Program-made: the position numbers and the translations under genes
In this document: positions 1 to 6,190 of the stretch, in pieces
Layout: each line of letters starts with the position of its first letter
Position numbering within the stretch: position 1 is the first letter of the stretch
Notes under the pieces: generated by a model
Databases searched by the model: none
What the model was told of the DNA's origin: nothing
What the model saw: the letters and a program-made list of their open reading frames with translations, nothing else
Assembly (NCBI GenBank): GCA_013139345.1
Contig: WTAY01000159.1
Location: 1 to 7,240 of the forward strand
Source: Methylophaga sp.
Lineage (GTDB): Bacteria > Pseudomonadota > Gammaproteobacteria > Nitrosococcales > Methylophagaceae
Reading direction: 5' to 3'
Length of the DNA stretch: 7,240 bases

Positions 1-973
1 TTTCACGCAATTTAGCACCTGTTTTTTCAATTGGATGCTCGGCATTAAGGTGACGCATTGATGTCATTTCTGGGTAGCCAGTTTGACCTTCAAGGATAAA
101 TTGTTTTGCATATTTACCTTCTTGAATGTTTTTCAAACATTCACGCATTGCACGACGGCTTTCTTCGTTAATGATCTTAGGACCAGTAACATATTCGCCG
201 TATTCAGCATTATTAGAGATTGAGTAGTTCATGTTAGCGATACCGCCTTCATACATGAGATCTACAATCAATTTCAATTCATGCAAACATTCGAAGTAAG
301 CCATTTCTGGAGCGTAACCCGCTTCAGTTAATGTTTCGAAACCTGCTTTAACTAATTCAACAGCACCACCACATAATACAGCTTGCTCACCGAATAAATC
401 TGTTTCACATTCGTCACGGAATGTTGTTTCGATGATACCTGTACGACCACCACCAACACCAGAAGCGTAAGATAATGCGATTGCTTTCGCGTTACCTGAA
501 GCATCTTGTTCAATAGCGATTAAATCAGGGATACCACCACCTTTAACAAATTCACTACGTACTGTGTGACCAGGTGCTTTTGGCGCAATCATGATTACGT
601 CTAAATCTGCACGTGGGTTAACTTGCTTGTAGATAATTGCAAAACCGTGAGCAAAGGCTAAAACAGCACCTTTTTTCAAGTTTGGTTCAATTTCTTCTTT
701 GTAAAGTTGTGATTGGAACTCATCAGGAGTCAAAATCATTACTAAATCAGCACCAGCAACAGCAGTTGGAGTATCTTTGACTGTTAAACCATGTGCTTCA
801 GCTTTAGCAATTGAAGAAGAACCAGGGCGAAGTGCAACGGTTACATCAACACCTGAATCTTTTAAGTTACAAGCATGTGCATGGCCTTGTGAACCGTAAC
901 CAACAACAGTAACTTTCATACCTTTGATGATAGATAAGTCACAATCTTTATCGTAATAAACGTTCAAACTCAT
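1..973 (-). CDS. ilvC: Ketol-acid reductoisomerase, class I (3' end cut off by the window edge)
   Basis: This enzyme catalyses the second step of valine, leucine and isoleucine synthesis: Mg-dependent alkyl migration and NADPH reduction of acetolactate or acetohydroxybutyrate. Reading from the ATG at 973, 324 codons are open to the window edge and end in TGAKLRE. Class I enzymes are about 338 aa, so roughly 16 C-terminal residues are missing only because the window stops. The N-terminal Rossmann domain has the dinucleotide motif GYGSQGHAHA (residues 26-34) followed by LRPGSSS, a phosphate-binding loop of the NADPH type. His109 and Lys132 match active-site residues of the Pseudomonas enzyme. 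In the knotted C-terminal domain, Asp192 and Glu196 (DLFGEQ) and Glu228 and Glu232 (ECLHE) are the metal ligands, and Ser253 lies in NYSISNN. AAGGAA at 981-986 supports the start. It is the third gene after ilvI and ilvH, 175 bases downstream of ilvH. Identity is near certain. Confidence 0.97.
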   Translation of the reverse strand, partial: MSLNVYYDKDCDLSIIKGMKVTVVGYGSQGHAHACNLKDSGVDVTVALRPGSSSIAKAEAHGLTVKDTPTAVAGADLVMILTPDEFQSQLYKEEIEPNLKKGAVLAFAHGFAIIYKQVNPRADLDVIMIAPKAPGHTVRSEFVKGGGIPDLIAIEQDASGNAKAIALSYASGVGGGRTGIIETTFRDECETDLFGEQAVLCGGAVELVKAGFETLTEAGYAPEMAYFECLHELKLIVDLMYEGGIANMNYSISNNAEYGEYVTGPKIINEESRRAMRECLKNIQEGKYAKQFILEGQTGYPEMTSMRHLNAEHPIEKTGAKLRE

Positions 974-980
974 TTTTTAA

Positions 981-986
981 TTCCTT
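981..986 (-). promoter_or_regulatory. Ribosome binding site of ilvC
   Basis: On the minus strand, AAGGAA stands seven bases before the ATG at 973. It is a good Shine-Dalgarno match at normal spacing. It lies outside the foldback element at 1011-1146, so that structure does not directly bury it. Confidence 0.75.
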
Positions 987-1010
987 AATACTTCAAAATC
1001 TAATTTTTAA

Positions 1011-1146
1011 GACATCTTCATGAAAAATATTTTTCGTCAGGGCAAGGAAAAAATAGTATAAAAAGCGCAGCTTACAAATAGTAAGTGAGCATTTTTAGAC
1101 TTTTTTAAACGCCGCCATGGCGGAAAAGATGCATCATGTAAAGGTC
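1011..1146. repeat. 136-bp foldback (imperfect palindromic) element between ilvH and ilvC
   Basis: The ilvH-ilvC gap (974-1148) is largely filled by one imperfect inverted repeat centred near 1078. The outer 28 bases (1011-1038, starting GACATCTTCATGA) match the reverse complement of the other end (1119-1146) at 19 of 28 positions without gaps. The middle portions (1039-1055 and 1101-1118) align at roughly 10 of 17 with one gap. The inner arms (1056-1075 and 1081-1100) form a hairpin with loop AAATA. Smaller palindromes inside are GAAAAATATTTTTC (1022-1035), CCGCCATGGCGG (1112-1123) and GATGCATC (1128-1135). It encodes no plausible protein. It begins two bases past the ilvH stop and ends 37 bases before ilvC. 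Such architecture fits a MITE-like dispersed intergenic repeat or a large mRNA hairpin. No clear target-site duplication is visible, and the copy number in the genome cannot be seen here. Confidence 0.6.
1048..1106. terminator. Terminator-like central hairpin with T tracts on both strands (weak or attenuating)
   Basis: The arms 1056-1075 and 1081-1100 pair as a 5-bp CTTAC/GTAAG top, a mismatched middle, and an A-tract/T-tract base, around the loop AAATA. Reading the minus strand, the stem is followed by TATTTTTT. Reading the plus strand, it is followed directly by TTTTTT. Stem plus U-run is the layout of an intrinsic terminator, but the stem is AT-rich and imperfect, so read-through into ilvC is expected. 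It could trim the amount of ilvC message relative to ilvIH. This is inference from the sequence alone. Confidence 0.3.
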
Positions 1147-1148
1147 TC

Positions 1149-1643
1149 TTATACGTGTAATATCTTATCGCCACGGGCAATACCTGACACCCCTGAACGC
1201 ACTGTTTCTAAAATCTTATGTTCCGCTAATGCCTCAATAAAAGAGTCTACTTTTTTACCTGAACCTGTTAGTTCAATCGTATAAGTAGATGTTGTGACAT
1301 CAATGATATGACCTCGGAAAATATCTGCTAAACGTTTGATATCTTCACGTTGTGCCATTGTGGCGGATTTCACTTTCACCAGCACCATTTCACGTTCAAT
1401 ATGTGGACCTTCAGACAAATCTAACAACTTCACCACATCAATTAACTTGTTAAGTTGCTTGGTAATCTGTTCAATTATACGGTCTGTACCAATAGCTACA
1501 ATAGTAATTCGTGATAGCGACGCATCTTCTGTAGGTGCAACAGTCAAAGACTCAATGTTATAGGCACGTGCCGAGAACAAACCAACAACACGCGATAATG
1601 CACCCGCTTCGTTTTCAATTAAAATAGAAATGATATGGCGCAT
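1149..1643 (-). CDS. ilvH: Acetolactate synthase small (regulatory) subunit
   Basis: This is the regulatory subunit of acetohydroxyacid synthase. It activates the large subunit and carries valine feedback inhibition. The 164-aa length matches E. coli IlvH (163 aa) and exceeds the one-domain IlvN type. An N-terminal ACT domain (about residues 3-78) opens with RHIISILIENEAGALSRVVG. Asn11, Gly14 and Asn29 (in YNIESLTVAPT) correspond to residues of the valine-binding site in E. coli IlvH, so a valine-sensitive enzyme is predicted. The C-terminal domain (about 80-164) has the family signatures REMVLVKV, FRGHIIDVT and the ending SGVSGIARGDKI. Its ATG overlaps the ilvI stop by one base (TAATG). The Shine-Dalgarno-like CGGGAG lies inside the end of ilvI, so translation is probably coupled and the two subunits are made in balance. 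Confidence 0.97.
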   Translation of the reverse strand: MRHIISILIENEAGALSRVVGLFSARAYNIESLTVAPTEDASLSRITIVAIGTDRIIEQITKQLNKLIDVVKLLDLSEGPHIEREMVLVKVKSATMAQREDIKRLADIFRGHIIDVTTSTYTIELTGSGKKVDSFIEALAEHKILETVRSGVSGIARGDKILHV

Positions 1644-3388
1644 TATGATAACTCCCGCTCAGGATCTTGCGGTAATTTCGCATGCTTAGACATATGCATT
1701 TGATTATGTGCCTTACCATTTGCGATCATTGGATATACATTTTCTGTTCTATCCGTTACTACATCAATAAATACCAATCTATCTTTCATTGCAAAGGCTT
1801 TTTCCATTGCCGCATCGAGATCTTCTGGTCGCTCAACACGAATACCAACATGACCATAACTTTCAGCTAACTTAACAAAGTCAGGTAATGATTCCATATA
1901 AGAGCTTGAGTAACGTTCTTCATAGAAAAATTCTTGCCACTGACGAACCATACCTAAATAACCGTTATTTAATGCAACGATTTTGATCGGCAAGCCATAC
2001 TGCAAACAGGTTGATAACTCCTGAATACACATTTGAATACTACCTTCTCCGGTAATACATACAACTGTTTCATCAGGGTGCGCCAATTGAACGCCCATTG
2101 CAGCAGGCAAACCAAAGCCCATCGTGCCTAAACCACCAGAGTTAATCCAGCGGTTTGGTTTATCAAAGCCATAATATTGTGCTGCCCACATTTGATGTTG
2201 TCCCACATCAGATGTAACGAAAGCATCACCATTAGTCAGTTTGTGAACAAGTTCAACGGCAGCTTGTGGTTTGATTGAATCCGAATTATTACGGTCATAG
2301 TCAAGACATTTTAATGCTCGCCAGCCATTAATTACCTTCCACCACGCTTCAATATCTTTCTTCTGCGTCTGTTTTTTACCCGTAGTCAGGAGATGGTTCA
2401 TTTCCTGAAGCACTCCTCCAACATCACCAACAATAGGAATATCTACAGTAATATTTTTAGAAATTGATGAGGGATCAATATCAATATGAATAATTTGTGC
2501 GTCAGGACAAAACTCAGCAATTTTACCTGTTACTCGGTCATCAAAACGAGCACCAATAGCAATTAACACATCACAATCATGCATTGCCATATTGGCTTCA
2601 TAGGTTCCGTGCATACCTAACATGCCGATATTTAGCTCATCACTTGCAGGGAAAGCACCTAAGCCCATTAATGTGCTGGTAATTGGGTAGCCTAAATGCC
2701 GCACGAATGTTCGTAGTTCTTCTGAAGCATTACCAAGAACAACACCACCACCAGAATAAACCACTGGCTTTTTAGCGTTCAATAATAAATCAACAGCACG
2801 TTTAATCTGACCAGAATGACCTTTTACTGTCGGCTGGTATGAACGCATCGTGATTTTATCAGGATAGTGATACGGTACTTTAATCGCAGGATCAGTAATA
2901 TCTTTTGGCACATCAATAACAACTGGACCAGGTCGCCCTGTTGTTGCAACATAAAATGCTTTTTTGATTGTTTCCGCTAATTTTGTAACATCTTTTACTA
3001 AGAAGTTATGCTTTACACATGGGCGGGTAATACCGACGGCATCGACCTCTTGAAAGGCATCACTACCAATCACTGCTGATGGCACTTGTCCGGTAATCAC
3101 AACCATTGGGATTGAATCCATATAGGCAGTTGCAATACCTGTTACGGCATTAGTAGCACCCGGTCCAGATGTAACTAAAACGACACCCGGCTTGTTTGTA
3201 GAACGCGCATAACCATCTGCAGCATGTGTTGCAGCTTGCTCATGGCGTACTAAAATATGCTTAACATCATCCTGCCGATAAAGCGCATCATAAATATGAA
3301 GCACCGAACCACCGGGATAACCAAACAAATATTCAACACCTTCGTCTTTTAAACTACGAACCAGAATATCAGCACCGCTTAATTCCAC
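1643..3388 (-). CDS. ilvI: Acetolactate synthase large (catalytic) subunit
   Basis: This thiamine-diphosphate enzyme condenses two pyruvates to acetolactate, or pyruvate with 2-oxobutyrate to acetohydroxybutyrate, the committed step of branched-chain amino-acid synthesis. At 581 aa it is slightly longer than E. coli IlvI (574 aa). The N-terminal ThDP-pyrimidine domain (about 1-170) starts SGADILVRSLKDEGVEYLFG and has the catalytic Glu50 in RHEQAATHAADGYAR. The central FAD-binding domain (about 190-330) contains GARFDDRVTGK (279-289). The C-terminal ThDP-diphosphate domain has the metal-binding motif GEGS (447-450) and NN at 474-475. The usual GDG is therefore GEG, a conservative change. The start is GTG at 3388, chosen because AGAAGGGGA lies just upstream and the family begins there. 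I use ilvI rather than ilvB because the partner is the two-domain ilvH type. The tail after TDRTENVYPM is slightly extended and polar. Confidence 0.96.
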   Translation of the reverse strand: MELSGADILVRSLKDEGVEYLFGYPGGSVLHIYDALYRQDDVKHILVRHEQAATHAADGYARSTNKPGVVLVTSGPGATNAVTGIATAYMDSIPMVVITGQVPSAVIGSDAFQEVDAVGITRPCVKHNFLVKDVTKLAETIKKAFYVATTGRPGPVVIDVPKDITDPAIKVPYHYPDKITMRSYQPTVKGHSGQIKRAVDLLLNAKKPVVYSGGGVVLGNASEELRTFVRHLGYPITSTLMGLGAFPASDELNIGMLGMHGTYEANMAMHDCDVLIAIGARFDDRVTGKIAEFCPDAQIIHIDIDPSSISKNITVDIPIVGDVGGVLQEMNHLLTTGKKQTQKKDIEAWWKVINGWRALKCLDYDRNNSDSIKPQAAVELVHKLTNGDAFVTSDVGQHQMWAAQYYGFDKPNRWINSGGLGTMGFGLPAAMGVQLAHPDETVVCITGEGSIQMCIQELSTCLQYGLPIKIVALNNGYLGMVRQWQEFFYEERYSSSYMESLPDFVKLAESYGHVGIRVERPEDLDAAMEKAFAMKDRLVFIDVVTDRTENVYPMIANGKAHNQMHMSKHAKLPQDPERELS

Positions 3389-3392
3389 GTGT

Positions 3393-3399
3393 TCCCCTT
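3393..3399 (-). promoter_or_regulatory. Ribosome binding site deciding the GTG start of ilvI
   Basis: On the minus strand, AAGGGGA stands four bases before the GTG at 3388, or seven bases if AAGG is taken as the core. This strong purine-rich site, with no competing ATG nearby, supports a GTG start for ilvI. Confidence 0.7.
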
Positions 3400-3406
3400 C
3401 TCAATT

Positions 3407-3418
3407 GCCATTAATGGC
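3407..3418. repeat. 12-bp perfect palindrome GCCATTAATGGC in the ilvI leader
   Basis: The sequence is its own reverse complement. It lies between the predicted ilvI promoter and the ilvI ribosome binding site, so it would be in the 5' untranslated RNA. There it can fold only as a 4-bp stem with a UUAA loop. As DNA it could be a binding site for a dimeric regulator placed downstream of the transcription start. No known operator is recognised. Confidence 0.35.
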
Positions 3419-3441
3419 CGTCACAAAAATATAAACGCACA

Positions 3442-3470
3442 AATGTACGTGGAATGCCGGCTTAGGTCAA
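3442..3470 (-). promoter_or_regulatory. Predicted sigma-70 promoter of the ilvI-ilvH-ilvC operon
   Basis: On the minus strand the -35 box TTGACC (3465-3470, five of six to consensus) is separated by exactly 17 bases from the -10 box TACATT (3442-3447, four of six). Transcription would begin near 3434-3436, giving a leader of roughly 45 bases before the GTG of ilvI. That leader is too short for the peptide-plus-terminator attenuator known upstream of some ilv operons, and I see no run of Ile, Val or Leu codons in it. Confidence 0.6.
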
Positions 3471-3543
3471 GTAAAACCGAGCTTAAACCCTCTTATCTAG
3501 CAAGGTTTTAAACTGAAAGATATCGGCTTATTTGTTTAGCTAT

Positions 3544-3563
3544 GTCATAATTCGGGCTATGAC
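3544..3563 (+). promoter_or_regulatory. Inverted repeat enclosing the pyrC start codon
   Basis: GTCATA (3544-3549) and TATGAC (3558-3563) are perfect inverted repeats around the 8-base ATTCGGGC. The pyrC ATG (3559-3561) lies in the right arm, and the only Shine-Dalgarno-like bases (GGG, 3554-3556) lie in the loop. In RNA this makes a modest 6-bp hairpin that would mask the start codon. In DNA it is operator-like. E. coli pyrC is controlled by a 5' hairpin formed only in longer transcripts made when pyrimidines are plentiful. A comparable mechanism here is inference. Confidence 0.35.
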
Positions 3564-4605
3564 TAAAACACAAAACATACAAATAGTAATTACTCAGCCT
3601 GATGACTGGCATCTTCATTTGCGCGACGACACGGCACTTAACAGGACTGTTCCTGACACTGCACACGCGTTTGCACGTGCGGTTATCATGCCCAACTTAC
3701 GGCCGCCAGTAACAACAACGGCATTGGCAACAGATTATCGCCAACGTATTTTAGATGCGCGTCCTGATGGGAACAATTTTGCCCCCTTAATGACCTTATA
3801 CTTAACGGATAATACCCCTGCGGAAGAGATTAAGGCTGCACATGAAAGTGGCATTGTTTACGCTGTTAAACTCTACCCTGCTGGCGCAACAACAAATTCA
3901 GATGCGGGTGTAACAGACCTCAAACTCTGTGCTGAAGCCTTAGCAGAAATGGAACGTCTTCAACTGCCACTGCTCGTCCATGGCGAAGTAACACATGCAG
4001 ATATTGACGTATTTGATCGAGAAAAAGTTTTCATTGACCAGGTACTCAAACCTTTACTAACTGATTACCCAAAACTTAAGGTTGTGTTTGAACATATCAC
4101 GACTGCTGATGCGGTTGATTTTGTAATGGCAAGCAATGCTAATATTGCGGCAACAATTACACCTCACCACCTTCTATTAAACCGTAATGATTTACTGGTT
4201 GGAGGTATTCACCCACATAACTATTGTTTACCAGTATTAAAACGTAATACCCATCAACACGCTCTCATTAAAGCCGCAACAAGTGGCAACCCGAAGTTCT
4301 TTTTAGGGACTGATAGTGCACCACATGCTATTGATGCCAAAGAAACATCGTGCGGTTGTGCCGGAATTTACAGTGCTCATGCAGCTATTGAGCTTTATGC
4401 TGAAGCATTTGAAGCAGCACAAGCATTAGATAAACTAGAAGGCTTTGCCAGCCATTTTGGTCCAGACTTTTATGGATTACCTAGAAACAAAAAACAAATC
4501 ACGCTTATCAAAGAATCATGGACAGTGCCTAATAGTTATGAATTTTCAGGACAAGAGTTAGTTCCAATGAGAGCGGGACAAAAAATCAATTGGAAATTAG
4601 CTTAA
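3559..4605 (+). CDS. pyrC: Dihydroorotase (class II, E. coli PyrC type)
   Basis: This zinc enzyme reversibly cyclises N-carbamoyl-aspartate to dihydroorotate, the third step of de novo pyrimidine synthesis, in the cytoplasm. From the ATG at 3559 the protein is 348 aa, the same length as E. coli PyrC. The metal site of the amidohydrolase barrel is complete: His18 and His20 (DDWHLHLRD), the carbamylated Lys104 (VKLYPAGATTN), His141 (LLVHGEVTHAD), His179 (FEHITT) and Asp252 (GTDSAPH). The motif SCGCAGIYSAHAA also fits the family. An upstream in-frame TTG at 3532 would add nine residues (MFSYVIIRA) that do not look like family sequence, so I prefer the ATG even though it has only a weak GGG-like ribosome site. 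It stands alone on the plus strand, divergent from ilvI and convergent with purC, and is followed by a strong terminator. Confidence 0.97.
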   Translation: MTKTQNIQIVITQPDDWHLHLRDDTALNRTVPDTAHAFARAVIMPNLRPPVTTTALATDYRQRILDARPDGNNFAPLMTLYLTDNTPAEEIKAAHESGIVYAVKLYPAGATTNSDAGVTDLKLCAEALAEMERLQLPLLVHGEVTHADIDVFDREKVFIDQVLKPLLTDYPKLKVVFEHITTADAVDFVMASNANIAATITPHHLLLNRNDLLVGGIHPHNYCLPVLKRNTHQHALIKAATSGNPKFFLGTDSAPHAIDAKETSCGCAGIYSAHAAIELYAEAFEAAQALDKLEGFASHFGPDFYGLPRNKKQITLIKESWTVPNSYEFSGQELVPMRAGQKINWKLA

Positions 4606-4626
4606 CAACTAAACGTTCAACAAATT

Positions 4627-4681
4627 TAGTTCAAAAAAATACCCAAGACTTATGACTAAGCTTGGGTATTTTTTTGAATTA
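4627..4681. terminator. Bidirectional intrinsic terminator between pyrC and purC
   Basis: Positions 4627-4647 pair with 4661-4681 over 21 bp with a single G-T pair. The stable core is TACCCAAG/CTTGGGTA, flanked by seven A's on the left (4633-4639) and seven T's on the right (4669-4675). Above the core, an unpaired A is followed by a further CTTA/TAAG stem with a TGAC loop. Because one side is A-rich and the other T-rich, the RNA of either strand ends in a U-run. It therefore serves pyrC (stop at 4605) on the plus strand and purC (stop at 4696) on the minus strand. Confidence 0.9.
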
Positions 4682-4695
4682 CGAAACTCGTTTTT

Positions 4696-5406
4696 TTATA
4701 AACTAACACCAATGCGTTTAGCAACTTCTTCATAGGCTTCAATTACGCCACCTAAACCTTGGCGAAAACGATCTTTATCTAATTTCTTACGTGTTTCAGC
4801 ATCCCATAAGCGACAACCATCAGGACTGAATTCATCACCTAAAATAACATCACCTTTGAACAAGCCAAATTCTAATTTATAGTCGACCAAAATCATACCT
4901 GCATCAGAAAACAACTTAGTCAAAACAGCATTAACTTTAAACGTTAACTCTTTCATTTTATTAACAGAGTCAGCTGAAGCCCAACCAAATGTTTCGATAT
5001 GGTATTCATTAATCATCGGATCGTGCAGTTCATCATTTTTAAGGAAAAACTCGAAGACTGGTGGGTTCAATTCTAAACCATCTTCAACACCTAAACGACG
5101 ACATAAACTACCACTAGCGACATTTCTAACAACACACTCTACAGGCATCATTTGCATATTTTTTACTACAGATTCTGTGTCATTAAAAAGTTCTTTAAAA
5201 TGAGTTGGAACACCTGCATTTTCCAACTGTTCCATAATGAATGCATTAAACTTATTATTCACTTCACCTTTGCGGCTCAGTTGCTCGATTTTCTCGCCAT
5301 CAAATGCTGAGGTATCATCACGAAAACTCATAATGACATAATCATCATTATCCGTGGCATAAATACTTTTAGCTTTACCTGCGAACAGTTCTTGTTTTTT
5401 TTCCAT
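4696..5406 (-). CDS. purC: Phosphoribosylaminoimidazole-succinocarboxamide (SAICAR) synthase
   Basis: This enzyme uses ATP to join aspartate to carboxyaminoimidazole ribonucleotide, forming SAICAR in de novo purine synthesis. The product is 236 aa from the second of two adjacent ATGs (237 from the first, at 5409). E. coli PurC is 237 aa and matches along the whole length. Family blocks in order are the glycine/lysine ATP loop FAGKAKSIY near the N-terminus, FRDDTSAFDG, GEVNNKFN, PVECVVRNVASGSL, ELNPPVFEFFLKND, HDPMINE, ILVDYKLEFG, LGDEFSPDGCRLWD and DKDRFRQGLGG. The second ATG is preferred because AAAGAG (5413-5418) is six bases from it but only three from the first, and because the N-terminus then aligns with E. 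coli. It is the last gene of the bamC - MBL - purC run, 13-16 bases after the hydrolase stop, and ends at the shared terminator. No PurR-like operator is visible. Confidence 0.96.
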   Translation of the reverse strand: MEKKQELFAGKAKSIYATDNDDYVIMSFRDDTSAFDGEKIEQLSRKGEVNNKFNAFIMEQLENAGVPTHFKELFNDTESVVKNMQMMPVECVVRNVASGSLCRRLGVEDGLELNPPVFEFFLKNDELHDPMINEYHIETFGWASADSVNKMKELTFKVNAVLTKLFSDAGMILVDYKLEFGLFKGDVILGDEFSPDGCRLWDAETRKKLDKDRFRQGLGGVIEAYEEVAKRIGVSL

Positions 5407-5422
5407 CATTTACTCTTTAACT

Positions 5423-6190
5423 TTAACTATTAGTTATTTCACGCCAATCAAAACCTGCTTCTTGTTCAGCAAGCCCAATCCAACTTTGGTCACAGTTTAA
5501 CGCTTCTGCAAACAAAGGTCTTACAATATTCGGTGAATTATTTTTCTCGCTCAAGTGCATAGCAACAATATGCTGCAAGCGGCTTGTATCAATTTTTTCT
5601 AGTATTTTAGCTGATTGCACATTATTTAAGTGACCTAGTCGTCCTGCAACACGGTACTTTAAATGATCAGGATATTCGCCATTATCCAACATGTCCATAT
5701 CATGGTTAGCTTCTAGCAATAAAGCATCACACGCTGATAAAGCTTGCTCTATAACTGGAGTGCTAATACCGACATCCGTTAATAAGCCTAATCTATGCTG
5801 TCCATCTGAAAACACAAATTGACTTGGCTCTCGAGCATCATGTGGAACAGGAAAAGGTTGAACTTCAATATCACCAATACTAAATGTTTCATGGCAACTG
5901 AACTCTTTCACCAAGCTCATTACATCGGCAGATAAACAAGCGGCTGTTCCTGCTGTGGCATAAACAGGAAGTTTATGTTTTCTGGCTAAAACACGAACAC
6001 CACTTATATGATCGCCATGTTCATGTGTTACGACAATGCCAGAAAGCGTACTAGGATCTATCTCAAATCGCTGTAAGCGTTTCTCAGTCTCTCGTGCAGA
6101 AAAACCACAATCTACTAATAGTGTGGTTTTTCCATGTGAAACTAGTGTTGCATTACCCCGACTACCACTACCGATCGAGGCAAAACGCAT
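5423..6190 (-). CDS. MBL-fold metallo-hydrolase, YycJ/WalJ-like
   Basis: This 255-aa protein has the metallo-beta-lactamase fold with an apparently complete two-metal site: THEHGDH (His56, His58, Asp60, His61), a PHDA motif (His117, Asp118), Asp139 in LLTDVG, and His212 in MHLSEKNNSP. LLEANHD (160-164) and GRLGHLNN (His187) are typical of the YycJ/WalJ branch, as is the N-terminus MRFASIGSGSRGNATLV. Members of that branch from Gram-positive bacteria have been described as DNA exonucleases. The substrate of the proteobacterial versions is not known to me, so nuclease or phosphodiesterase activity is inference. There is no signal peptide, so it should be cytoplasmic. The ATG overlaps the bamC stop as TAATG. 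The nearest AGGA is about 15 bases upstream, so coupled translation is likely. Its place between bamC and purC is shared with Pseudomonas-type genomes, but no functional link is evident. Confidence 0.9.
   Translation of the reverse strand: MRFASIGSGSRGNATLVSHGKTTLLVDCGFSARETEKRLQRFEIDPSTLSGIVVTHEHGDHISGVRVLARKHKLPVYATAGTAACLSADVMSLVKEFSCHETFSIGDIEVQPFPVPHDAREPSQFVFSDGQHRLGLLTDVGISTPVIEQALSACDALLLEANHDMDMLDNGEYPDHLKYRVAGRLGHLNNVQSAKILEKIDTSRLQHIVAMHLSEKNNSPNIVRPLFAEALNCDQSWIGLAEQEAGFDWREITNS

Noticed and set aside
1..973. Apparent truncation of ilvC
   Set aside because: The frame stays open and well conserved up to base 1. The missing C-terminus is explained by the window edge rather than by a mutation.
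990..1045. Possible separate ilvC promoter on the minus strand (TTTTCA, 18 bases, TAGATT)
   Set aside because: Each box matches the consensus at only four of six positions, in very AT-rich DNA where such matches are expected by chance.
1336..1563. Plus-strand open frame of 75 codons opposite ilvH
   Set aside because: It lies wholly inside the clear ilvH coding region on the other strand, and its translation resembles no protein I know.
1682..1870. Plus-strand open frame of 62 codons opposite the end of ilvI
   Set aside because: It is antisense to a well-conserved gene and has no recognisable motif. It is a chance open frame.
3389..3440. Leader-peptide attenuator for the ilv operon
   Set aside because: The leader predicted from the promoter is only about 45 bases long. 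It contains no open frame rich in Ile, Val or Leu codons and no terminator hairpin.
3532..3558. In-frame TTG upstream of pyrC that would extend the protein by nine residues
   Set aside because: The added MFSYVIIRA has no counterpart in E. coli PyrC, there is no good ribosome site before the TTG, and the ATG at 3559 gives exactly the E. coli length.
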